A stretch of 46,838 nucleotides of DNA from Bradyrhizobium sp. YR681 (lineage in GTDB: Bacteria; Pseudomonadota; Alphaproteobacteria; Rhizobiales; Xanthobacteraceae): contig NZ_AKIY01000251.1 in assembly GCF_000282615.1 (NCBI RefSeq), positions 1 to 46,838 on the forward strand, given 5' to 3'. The position numbers and the translations under genes were made by a program. The notes under the pieces are model-generated. The model did no database searches. It saw only the letters and a list, made by a program, of their open reading frames with translations, and was not told the origin of the DNA. Positions 25,103 through 32,187 of this stretch are shown here, piece after piece (within the stretch, counting starts at the first letter, position 1; each line of letters opens with the position of its first letter).

Positions 25103-25173
25103 CCTACTCCACCAAGAGCTGCGCGATCATCTGTGGACCACGAGAAAGATGTTGGTGTCCGAACTCTGGACAC

Positions 25174-26577
25174 TCATAGCCTGATTTGAGCTAAGAACCG
25201 CTTATAGCAACGTACGTATCCGCCTTTGATTTTGGGAGCGATGCCTTCTAGAGCCCTAGCCAGCCCCCCCGCGGACAACTGTCCGTAGACCGAACCGATC
25301 TCGTTCTGAGGAGCAAAGATAGCATAAACCCCGTGGGACGGAATTGCCCCCGAAAAGTCCAGCGCAACGCGCGGGACCTTGGCAATCTCGGGAATCAACA
25401 ACTTGGGCTTGGCCCAATCCGAAGGCTTCACTCGATCGATCGGCTGAAACCATTGCGCACCACCGCTTTTGACGATCGAACGCTGCACCAATTTTGGCTT
25501 GAACCGTCTCAATCGCTTGGCCAGCAGAGGAAATCGACCGAGCTTAAGAAGAGCGCCGGCATCATCATAAAGAGCAGCTATCCGCCGTCCGCGCCAATCT
25601 ACGCGACCATCCACTATTTCTGATCCATCTACCCATGGCCACAACAAGCTCTCCTCAACCTGTGGTTCCCCTGGTTCAAGCACATAGGCAGGGGTGCAAC
25701 CAAGAGCTGGGCCGACCTTGATTTGATACCCACGCTCCAACAACGTCTTTCGCGCGTGAACGACGGGTGACTTGGGAGCTGATCTTGAGAATTTAGAGAC
25801 CACTGCAATCAGAATTGTAGGATAAACGTCAACCTCCTTCTTGAAGGCCTGCGTGGCAAGCAACTCTTCTTCGGATGAGACTTCGATTCGGCTGAGCCAC
25901 TTCGCCCGAAAACCCTCGGCGAACGCCGTATAGCGCCAACGGTCAGAGCAAACGAACCCGCACTTACCGCCAGGTTGAAGAGCCTCCAAGGCTCGATCGA
26001 GAAAGGGTATGAATATGTCACCCCCGGTCATCCGCTTTGGAAGAACGCGCCGGTACTCGCTCTCCAGACCCCGAGGTATTCGCGACCAACGCACATAGGG
26101 CGGATTTCCAACAGCATGCGTGAAATTCGCGGCAAACTCGGCTGCCAGCAAAAAGTCCGACGTCCTTATCCATGAACGGGCTAACTCGGTCGCGGTTTGA
26201 CGCCGCAATCCATCGGCTTGAAGCGCATCGGATACGCGGCGCCGCGCCTTTTGGGCTTCGCGCGGATGAATTTCAAACGCGCAAATTGAATTCCGCAGCA
26301 ACCTAAGGCCAGGAGAGACGCCGTGATTCCGACAAGATCTTACTAGGCGCTGGGCCGCCTGAAGAACGAACTCCCCGTCGCCCGCGGCGGGCTCAAGAAG
26401 GCGCCCCTGATAGATCTTTGCGGAATCTAACCAACCGACCGCATCCAGAATGCGGGCCACAACGTCAGGCCTGGTGTAGATCCCGCAACGGCCGTGTAGC
26501 GCCTCGATCTCCAGCTTCCTCTTTCTCGCAGAGGAGCCGGGAGCGCGAGATATCTGTCGAAAGGCAATTTCAGTCAT
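25174..26577 (-). CDS. N6-adenine-type DNA methyltransferase
   Basis: This 467-aa protein is a class I SAM-dependent methyltransferase of the amino-methylating DNA type. The SAM-binding motif LLEPAAGDGEF is at 60-70 and the catalytic NPPY at 158-161 (AVGNPPYVRWSRI), preceded by the TRPDVV entry typical of HsdM/TaqI-like enzymes. The C-terminal half (about 260-467) probably holds the target-recognition domain. A TTG 15 bp upstream is possible, but the ATG is preferred. No separate specificity or restriction subunit is nearby. It is transcribed away from the m5C methyltransferase across a short intergenic region and starts the minus-strand island operon. Confidence 0.88.
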   Translation of the reverse strand: MTEIAFRQISRAPGSSARKRKLEIEALHGRCGIYTRPDVVARILDAVGWLDSAKIYQGRLLEPAAGDGEFVLQAAQRLVRSCRNHGVSPGLRLLRNSICAFEIHPREAQKARRRVSDALQADGLRRQTATELARSWIRTSDFLLAAEFAANFTHAVGNPPYVRWSRIPRGLESEYRRVLPKRMTGGDIFIPFLDRALEALQPGGKCGFVCSDRWRYTAFAEGFRAKWLSRIEVSSEEELLATQAFKKEVDVYPTILIAVVSKFSRSAPKSPVVHARKTLLERGYQIKVGPALGCTPAYVLEPGEPQVEESLLWPWVDGSEIVDGRVDWRGRRIAALYDDAGALLKLGRFPLLAKRLRRFKPKLVQRSIVKSGGAQWFQPIDRVKPSDWAKPKLLIPEIAKVPRVALDFSGAIPSHGVYAIFAPQNEIGSVYGQLSAGGLARALEGIAPKIKGGYVRCYKRFLAQIRL

Positions 26578-26665
26578 AGTGCCGGCGGCCAAACCTTAAT
26601 ATAGGGTTACTGAGCGCGAACCGCCACAATGATGGTGCATTGCCCCTCTTGATCTTATTAACACA
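26578..26665. promoter_or_regulatory. Divergent promoter region between the two island methyltransferases
   Basis: This 88-bp AT-rich region separates the divergent m6A-type and m5C methyltransferase starts, so both promoters must overlap or lie back to back here. Such layouts let methylation or a repressor balance the two sides. No clear inverted repeat or controller-protein box is visible. Confidence 0.5.
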
Positions 26666-27796
26666 ATGTCAGTGGTAGGACTTTTTTCCGGGATCGGCGG
26701 CTTCGAATTGGCGTTCGCCCGAGCCGGCTTTAAGACAAGCTTAATGGCTGAGATAGAGCCAGCAGCCTCCGCCGTCTTAAGAGAGAGGTTCCCAGAGATT
26801 GAACTTCGGGGAGATGTCGCCACACTCGGAAAACTTCCAGAAGATGCCGACATCATGACCGCGGGGTTCCCATGCCAAAATCTTAGCATGGCCGGCGACA
26901 AGTCCGGGATTGCGGGCACCAAGTCCGGGGTTGTGGAAAAGATGTTCGATTTGATCGAGACATCCCATATCCAGACAGTCGTAATCGAGAACGTCTACTT
27001 TATGCTTCAGCTAGACCGCGGAAATGGCATGCGATGGCTGGCTGATCGATTTGAAGCGCTGGGCTACAAATGGGCCTATAGAATCCTGAATTCTGCAGCA
27101 TTTGGATTGCCCCAGCGGCGGCGCCGAGTGTACATGATCGCGAGTCGGACGATCGATCCCCGCTCTGTTCTGTTTGCCGATGAGCACGGGGCCCCGGCGC
27201 AGGAAGAGCCGACTTTGTCGAAACCGCTTGGGTTTTATTGGACCGAAGGTCGTTCGGGCATCGGCTTGACTGTAGATGGCATCCCTCCTCTGAAGGTTGG
27301 ATCGGCTCTCGGAATTCCTTCCGCCCCAGCTGTTCTCTTCCCCGACGGGGAAGTGCTGACTCCGGGTTTGGGGGCTTGCGAAGCGCTTCAAGGCTTTCCA
27401 AAGGGATGGACAGACATCGAGCTAAACCATAGTCGACGGCCTGAGTGGAGGATGCTCGGCAATGCCATCTCGGTGCCCGTTGCCGAATGGATCGCGAAGC
27501 GCATCGTGCATCCCGGAGACGTTCTCAATTTTCGGCAAGAAAAGATCGTTTCAGGGAAATGGCCCAGCGCGGCTTGGAATGTCGCTGGCGAGCGTATTGC
27601 GGTTATTGCGAGTGACTGGCCGGTAGCCCTTCCACCGAGATCAATTGCAGAATTTCGAAATGGCGATTGGTCACGATTGTCCGATCGTGCCTTGGACGGC
27701 TTCATTGAGCGAGTTCTTGCTGGAGGACTCCGCGTTCCGGCGGGATTCATCGAGGCTCTTCGGGCGGCCGATCGGAAGGTCAGGAAAGCGGCATAG
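26666..27796 (+). CDS. DNA (cytosine-5-)-methyltransferase (Dcm-type)
   Basis: This 376-aa m5C methyltransferase shows motif I (VVGLFSGIGGFELAF, residues 3-17), the catalytic Cys70 in GFPCQNLSMAG, motif VI ENV (108-110), QRRRRVY (150-156) and, near the C-terminal part of the core, LGNAISVPVAEWIA (motifs IX-X). The segment between motifs VIII and IX (about 165-255) is the target-recognition region. About 100 residues follow motif X, more than usual. It is the only plus-strand gene of the island. Vsr at the other end fits it as the mismatch-repair partner. Methylation may protect host DNA or mark self for the ATPase system. Confidence 0.93.
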   Translation: MSVVGLFSGIGGFELAFARAGFKTSLMAEIEPAASAVLRERFPEIELRGDVATLGKLPEDADIMTAGFPCQNLSMAGDKSGIAGTKSGVVEKMFDLIETSHIQTVVIENVYFMLQLDRGNGMRWLADRFEALGYKWAYRILNSAAFGLPQRRRRVYMIASRTIDPRSVLFADEHGAPAQEEPTLSKPLGFYWTEGRSGIGLTVDGIPPLKVGSALGIPSAPAVLFPDGEVLTPGLGACEALQGFPKGWTDIELNHSRRPEWRMLGNAISVPVAEWIAKRIVHPGDVLNFRQEKIVSGKWPSAAWNVAGERIAVIASDWPVALPPRSIAEFRNGDWSRLSDRALDGFIERVLAGGLRVPAGFIEALRAADRKVRKAA

Positions 27797-27869
27797 GAAC
27801 GGCGCGTTTCTCATCTGCGCTTCCGCGCCGGCAACAGGAGAGGAAATCTCCCACAATCTGGCGTAATTT

Positions 27870-27881
27870 TTTTTGGGGGCG
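27870..27881 (+). repeat. 12-bp direct repeat at right edge of the island
   Basis: TTTTTGGGGGCG matches 20522-20533 exactly, inside an eight-T run 74 bp after the m5C methyltransferase stop. GC content rises to the chromosomal level beyond it (GCGCTGCTTGCGCC). Confidence 0.5.
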
Positions 27882-27917
27882 CTGCTTGCGCCAAGTCGAC
27901 AAAGAGCGCCCTCCCCC

Positions 27918-28196
27918 CTACCCCCGAAAATCAATGCTCCGCAGCACGATCCCCGGCGGTGTCCCCTCGAACTCCGTCGCGCGATACTTGCTCGCGGCTT
28001 GCGCCTCGATGCGGTCGCGCAGGCGGGTGAACTGGGCTTCGCGCTGCTCGGGCTTCGTCTGCGGACCGCGCTCAAGATAGTCCATCGCGGAGGTGGAGAT
28101 CGCGCAAGCGATCTCCTTCGATCCGTCCTGCATCAGGAACTGGACGATGCCCCGGTCCTGTTCGTAGCCGACGAAGCGGCTGCTGGTCAGTGTCAT
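27918..28196 (-). CDS. DUF1488-family protein
   Basis: This 92-aa soluble protein matches the small DUF1488 family of proteobacteria. It shows SRFVGYEQDRGIVQFLMQDG, then EIACAISTSAMDYLE. The function of the family is unknown. The ATG is preceded by AAGGAGT, a strong ribosome binding site. It is the first chromosomal-type gene to the right of the island and has the high-GC composition of the backbone. Confidence 0.8.
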   Translation of the reverse strand: MTLTSSRFVGYEQDRGIVQFLMQDGSKEIACAISTSAMDYLERGPQTKPEQREAQFTRLRDRIEAQAASKYRATEFEGTPPGIVLRSIDFRG

Positions 28197-28321
28197 GGCT
28201 TACTCCTTACGCGATTGCTTCCAGGGCGATCGCCGTCAAACATCATGGCAGCCCCTTGGCCGGCCGCCCGCGTGCCGTCCGCGGCACGCGCGGGGCGGGA
28301 CGCGAGCGGCCGTGGGTCGCC

Positions 28322-28618
28322 TCAGCTCTCCCCCGACAGCCGGGCGAAATCATCCAGCAGCGCCGCCACCAGCGCGCGGTGGCGGGTGTCCTCGACGGGC
28401 AGGCTCGCGGCATAGAGGTTGAGCAGATGGCGCGCCTTCACCGCGGCCTCCGGCCACGACATCGCCGGCACCGTCATCATGCGGTTTTCGAGATCGGCCT
28501 CGCGCTCGCGCAGCTCCCTGACATGGGTCTCGACGTCGGCCAGCGCGCGGCGCAGATCGGTCGCCTTCTGCGCAGCCATGCCGCGGTGCTTGTCCAGATC
28601 AACGGGATGGTCGCTCAT
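28322..28618 (-). CDS. Small coiled-coil hypothetical protein
   Basis: This 98-aa protein begins MSDHPVDLDKHRGMAAQKAT. Residues about 18-50 are a heptad-like amphipathic helix (LRRALADVETHVRELREREA), a probable coiled coil. The remainder is helical (KARHLLNLYAASLPVEDTRH). Its ATG overlaps the stop of the preceding gene (ATGA), so the two are translated together. I do not recognise the family; similar short proteins are conserved in Bradyrhizobium-like genomes by impression only. Confidence 0.7.
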   Translation of the reverse strand: MSDHPVDLDKHRGMAAQKATDLRRALADVETHVRELREREADLENRMMTVPAMSWPEAAVKARHLLNLYAASLPVEDTRHRALVAALLDDFARLSGES

Positions 28619-28878
28619 GGGCCGGCGCACGCGTCGATGGCCTGCGCGTTGGCGAGATCGACCGAGCCGATCGACACCGTCTCCATGGCGTGGTGCGCGC
28701 CTTCCGCGGGCACCATGATCGAGGTGGCGATGCGGCGATAGGCGGAAAAGGTGAGGCCCTCGATCGCCTCCTCGTCGGTGACGATCTCATAACAGCCCGG
28801 CGGCAATTCGCGATCGACGCCGCGGATGTAGAACGGATGCCTGAACGTGACGGTTTCGCGCCGCGAGCGGATGGTCAT
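28615..28878 (-). CDS. Small hypothetical protein, coupled to downstream coiled-coil protein
   Basis: This 87-aa protein starts at MTIRSRRETVTFRHPFYIRG. The pattern ELPPGCYEIVTDEEAIEGLT looks beta-rich. I do not recognise a named family. A longer frame to 28941 is open, but the chosen ATG opens the conserved-looking beta pattern. It overlaps the next gene by ATGA. Confidence 0.65.
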   Translation of the reverse strand: MTIRSRRETVTFRHPFYIRGVDRELPPGCYEIVTDEEAIEGLTFSAYRRIATSIMVPAEGAHHAMETVSIGSVDLANAQAIDACAGP

Positions 28879-29141
28879 GCATGCCTGCCTTCCTGCGAGA
28901 GCGGCCCCAACCGACGCTGCTTCCCCCAAGCATGCGCCCATCCCGCCGCAATAGCCAGCACTATCGCTCCAGGCCGCGCGCGGCGTATTAGTCCTCGCTA
29001 TCGGCGGGAGGCAGGCGTAGGCTCGCCGGCATCACCGCATCTTCCGCTACGGCATCGACCGGTGACTGAGGGTCACGCGCGCTCCCGCCGAGAAACCAGT
29101 CATCAGGGCATGACCTCGTCATGCTCTTGCGGGGGCATGCG

Positions 29142-29240
29142 ATGTCGCGTTTTCGCGCTTCGGAATGGATCGTTCCGCCAATCGTCGTTCCGCTGTTCCT
29201 GCTGCTGCTCGTCTGCGCGGCGGCGATCTTAAATGGCTAG
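29142..29240 (+). CDS. 32-aa predicted single-span membrane peptide
   Basis: The frame reads MSRFRASEWIVPPIVVPLFL and ends with a LLLVCAAAILNG helix: a short basic start followed by about 22 hydrophobic residues, as in small membrane proteins. An in-frame ATG seven codons upstream (29121) is an alternative. It overlaps the next gene, whose ATG lies inside its last codons, suggesting coupling. Only composition and overlap support it. Confidence 0.45.
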   Translation: MSRFRASEWIVPPIVVPLFLLLLVCAAAILNG

Positions 29241-29580
29241 GGCGGTGCGCGTGGCTTATCTCGTCAGCGGCACGAACGAATATGGCTGCGCCAATGTCGG
29301 TCGCGGCAGCGCGACCGTGGCGCTGCGGCTGGCGCGCAAGTTGCTGCGCGAGGGCTACATGGACGTGCGCGTCTGCACGCCGCGCGGCCGCGTGCTGCAA
29401 TCGGACGAACTGGACGAACTCAAACCCCCACAGGAGACCGACACCATGGCCAAGGGACAGCAAAAGGGCAATCGCGAGACCAAGAAGCCGAAGAAGGACA
29501 AGGCCAAGGTCATCGCCGCGGCACCGAGCCGCAAGGACGCGGCATGGCAGCCGGATTTCGGACCGGGCAAGAAGAAGTAG
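29233..29580 (+). CDS. Small basic protein(s): possible in-frame fusion of two short genes
   Basis: An uninterrupted 115-codon frame has two unlike halves. Residues 1-70 (RVAYLVSGTNEYGCANVGRG, TVALRLARKLLREGYMDVRV) form a compact mixed alpha/beta segment. Residues 72-115 (MAKGQQKGNRETKKPKKDKA ... PDFGPGKKK) are a Lys-rich tail preceded by AGGAG at the right distance from an internal ATG (29446-29448), so a separate 44-aa protein is likely made from 29446-29580. Small basic proteins opening MAKGQQ are common in proteobacteria. It is unclear whether the upstream frame normally ends before the ATG and has here lost its stop, or whether both products exist. Confidence 0.6.
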   Translation: MARAVRVAYLVSGTNEYGCANVGRGSATVALRLARKLLREGYMDVRVCTPRGRVLQSDELDELKPPQETDTMAKGQQKGNRETKKPKKDKAKVIAAAPSRKDAAWQPDFGPGKKK

Positions 29581-29597
29581 GGCTGCGGTTCTGCCTT

Positions 29598-29754
29598 CCC
29601 TTCTCCCCTTGCGGGAGAAGGTGTCGCGAAGCGCCGGATGAGGGGTCTCTCTCCGGGAATTCAAATAGAGAGATGAATGCGCGGAGAGAGACCCCTCACC
29701 CGTCTCAATCGCGCGTGGCGCGATTGATCCACCCTCTCCCGCAAGGGGAGAGGG
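29598..29754. repeat. Intergenic palindromic repeat, CCCTTCTCCCCTTGCGGGAG family
   Basis: The unit has its own short hairpins at each end (TTCTCCCCTTGCGGGAGAAG; CCCTCTCCCGCAAGGGGAGA) and long outer complementarity around GGATGAGGGGTCTCTCTCC and its partner GGAGAGAGACCCCTCACCC. Related copies are at 43711-43773 (inside a gene) and 46715-46838. Confidence 0.88.
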
Positions 29755-29832
29755 CAAGAACCACCATCGTCTCTTGTCCGTCGCGCTTTTCGGCTATACT
29801 CGTTCCGGTAGCATCACCGGGAGGGGCATACC

Positions 29833-31173
29833 GTGGAGCACGAGCACAAGACCGACGCCAGAACCGAACCGAAAAACCTCGTCATCTGCTGCGACGGCAC
29901 CGGCAACGAGATCTCGGAGAACATCTCCAACGTCCTGAAGCTGTATCGCTGCCTGCGCAAGACCGACAAGACGCAGCCGCGGCAGATGGTGTTCTACGAT
30001 CCCGGCGTCGGCACGGTGACGGAGCCGACGACGTGGCACCAGATCAAGGCGGACGTAAACCTGGTGCTGGGGCTCGCCACGGGCTACGGGCTCGATGACA
30101 ACGTGCTGTCGGCCTATTGCTTCCTGGTCGAGCACTACGCGCCCGGCGACAAGATCTATCTGTTCGGCTTTTCGCGCGGCGCCTACACGGTGCGCGTGCT
30201 GGCGGGGCTGATCCACAAGATCGGACTGATCTCGCCGGAGCAGTCGAACCTCGCCGGCTCCGGCATGGTCGCCTACAAGCAATATTCCGGCACCGGGCGC
30301 GGCAACGACGTCGAGGACCTCAAGGACGTCGCCGTCGACGAGCAGGGGCCACTGCCGAAGGACGAGTTCGACCTCGCCGCCCAGTTCGCGCGCATCACCT
30401 CGACGCGCTGGGCGACCATCCATTTCATCGGCGTGTGGGACACGGTGGCGAGCGTGATCGTGCCGCGGCGCGACAATTTATTCTTCGTGTTCAGCCTGGA
30501 GGAGCTCGCCTTCACGCGGCGCAATCCGAGCGTCGCCATCTTTCGGCAGGCGATCGCGATCGACGAGCGGCGGCGCATGTTCCGCCTCAACAAATACGAG
30601 GAGCCGCAGGACTATTGGAGCAACCGCTACGTGCCCGACGAGAAGAAGGTGCCGCAGGACATCATGCAGGTGTGGTTCGCCGGCGTGCACAGCGACGTCG
30701 GGGGCGGCTATGCCGAGGCCGAGAGCGGCGAGTCCAAATATCCGCTGATCTGGATGATCGACGAGGCCGAAAAGGCCGGGCTGAACTTCAACAAGCGCAC
30801 CGTGAACCAGCTCGCCTGGGGCATCCAGCGCAAGAACTCGCCGTTCAAATACGTAGCCCCCGCCTACACCGGCAAGGTTGGCGAGCTGCACAATTCGATG
30901 ACGGCGCTCTGGCGCGTGCTGGAGGTCATCCCGAAAAGCGCGAAGTACCGGGAATGGCCGGAGCGGAAGGTGTTTCTCGGCCTATACATCCCCTGCTGCG
31001 AGCCGCGCCTCATCCCCGAGGGCGCGCATGTGCATGAGAGCGTGTTGAAGCGGAAGGAGGCGGATCCGACGTACAAGCCGGTGAATTTGCCGGCGCGGTA
31101 CGAGACCGTGCCGATGCCGGTGCCGCCGCATGTGGGCGCGGGTGCGGAAGCGGATGAGATCGTGACGGGGTGA
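29833..31173 (+). CDS. DUF2235-domain alpha/beta hydrolase (Tle1-like)
   Basis: This 446-aa protein has the DUF2235 domain that includes T6SS phospholipase effectors of the Tle1 family. The opening NLVICCDGTGNEI, the PGVGT stretch and the nucleophile elbow LFGFSRGAYTVRVLAGLI (Ser in GFSRG) are clear. DVGGGYAE and a late His complete the likely catalytic apparatus. No T6SS genes, VgrG or immunity protein lie nearby, so a housekeeping or uncharacterised hydrolase role is as likely as an effector role. It has no signal peptide. The start is GTG with GGGAGGGG upstream. Confidence 0.88.
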   Translation: MEHEHKTDARTEPKNLVICCDGTGNEISENISNVLKLYRCLRKTDKTQPRQMVFYDPGVGTVTEPTTWHQIKADVNLVLGLATGYGLDDNVLSAYCFLVEHYAPGDKIYLFGFSRGAYTVRVLAGLIHKIGLISPEQSNLAGSGMVAYKQYSGTGRGNDVEDLKDVAVDEQGPLPKDEFDLAAQFARITSTRWATIHFIGVWDTVASVIVPRRDNLFFVFSLEELAFTRRNPSVAIFRQAIAIDERRRMFRLNKYEEPQDYWSNRYVPDEKKVPQDIMQVWFAGVHSDVGGGYAEAESGESKYPLIWMIDEAEKAGLNFNKRTVNQLAWGIQRKNSPFKYVAPAYTGKVGELHNSMTALWRVLEVIPKSAKYREWPERKVFLGLYIPCCEPRLIPEGAHVHESVLKRKEADPTYKPVNLPARYETVPMPVPPHVGAGAEADEIVTG

Positions 31174-31363
31174 AGCTGGCGACGGGCGCTCGTCATTGCG
31201 CAGGTTGGAGCGGCGGCGGAGCATCCCACTACCTCCGCTTTCCCCCATCACCGCTACTTTTCATTAAAATTCTCGCGCCCGCTTTAGCCGGATCGCATCA
31301 TCTGCTCCGCATCATCCCCGCCAAGCCCGCCGCGATATCTGCGGAGTTGGAGGAGATGTGCCA

Positions 31364-31609
31364 ATGCATCCGCGAAAGTTCGCCCGCGTGAAACCCGCCG
31401 GCCTGGTGTCCCGCCAGGCCAAGATCATCACCGATCCGCGCGCGGCCGTAATCCCCTGCACGCTGATCGACTATTCGCCCGGCGGCGCCTGCGTCGATCT
31501 CGGCGGCCAGGTGAGCATTCCCGAGCGGTTCGAGCTGCTGCACGTCAACACCAGGAAGCGCTGCCGCATCGCCTGGAAGCGCGGCACGCGGGTCGGCGTG
31601 GTGTTTTAG
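31364..31609 (+). CDS. PilZ-domain protein
   Basis: This 81-aa single-domain protein has the two c-di-GMP contact motifs of PilZ: RKFAR (RxxxR, residues 4-8) and DYSPGGA (D/NxSxxG). It would bind cyclic di-GMP and modulate a partner. GGAGGAG lies 8 bases before the ATG at 31364, so that start is preferred over the GTG at 31358. Its stop overlaps the end of a convergent membrane-protein gene. Confidence 0.85.
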   Translation: MHPRKFARVKPAGLVSRQAKIITDPRAAVIPCTLIDYSPGGACVDLGGQVSIPERFELLHVNTRKRCRIAWKRGTRVGVVF

Positions 31610-32040
31610 GGCGCGTGATCTCTCCCGCCGACCGACGTCCGCAGCCTGGCCTTGGCGCCTGCGACGATCTGCATGGCGACGCCGGCGATCCAGCCGAGCA
31701 GAGCGAGCCAGGTCCAGAGGATATGCGGCTCGAGCCTGAGCACGATCACGGCGACGGAGCCGAGCGCGATCAGCGTGGCGCAGAGCGTGCCGGCCGAGCT
31801 CAGCAGCTCCGCGGCGTCGATGGCGCTGTGCGCCTCGTCGAAGGGAAGTTGCGGCGTGTCGATGCCAAGATAGAAGCCGATGGCGCCGAGGCCCATCATC
31901 AGGATCAGGAAACCTTGCGTGGTCAGCGACGGGATCGCCGAGCCGACATAGGCGCCGACGAACAGCCCGCACGCCGCGCCTGCCATCGCCAGGCCGACGC
32001 GCTCGAACACATGGGCTGCTTTGCGAACACGAAACCGCAT
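31606..32040 (-). CDS. Hypothetical membrane protein with four predicted helices
   Basis: This 144-aa protein has hydrophobic segments at about 15-35, 42-62, 82-103 and 108-128 (VGLAMAGAACGLFVGAYVGS, GFLILMMGLGAIGFYLGI, LCATLIALGSVAVIVL, LWTWLALLGWIAGVAMQIVA). A loop with DTPQLPFDEAHSAIDAAELL separates the two pairs. I recognise no family. It is convergent with the PilZ gene, with a 4-bp overlap of their ends. Confidence 0.65.
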   Translation of the reverse strand: MRFRVRKAAHVFERVGLAMAGAACGLFVGAYVGSAIPSLTTQGFLILMMGLGAIGFYLGIDTPQLPFDEAHSAIDAAELLSSAGTLCATLIALGSVAVIVLRLEPHILWTWLALLGWIAGVAMQIVAGAKARLRTSVGGRDHAP

Positions 32041-32187
32041 GGCCGGCCTCCGTTGAACGCGACGAGGTTAGGCCAGTTTGGCGAGGGGTGGAAGGTAAGG
32101 TGAGTTACGGATGCGTGAGGAAGCGCGACCTGAGCGTGCGATGCAGGCGCGCTTCCCGCCAGAAACATGCCAGGCGAGGCAAAACCC

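Noticed and set aside
25155..25171. TGTCC-7bp-GGACA inverted repeat between the m6A-type methyltransferase and the ATPase gene as an operator.
   Set aside because: The arms are only five bases and the spacing is loose, so chance is likely; it is noted but not annotated.
20468..27796. Classification of the island as a prophage or integrative element with an integrase.
   Set aside because: No integrase, transposase, capsid, portal or tRNA gene is visible; only modification, ATPase, receiver-like, Vsr and one unknown gene.
29119..29757. A 212-codon minus-strand frame over the small-gene region.
   Set aside because: It passes through the palindromic repeat and lies opposite better-supported short genes with ribosome binding sites.
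29833..31173. DUF2235 protein as a type VI secretion effector with an immunity partner.
   Set aside because: No VgrG, PAAR, Hcp or likely immunity gene is adjacent; the neighbours are a PilZ protein and small unrelated genes.
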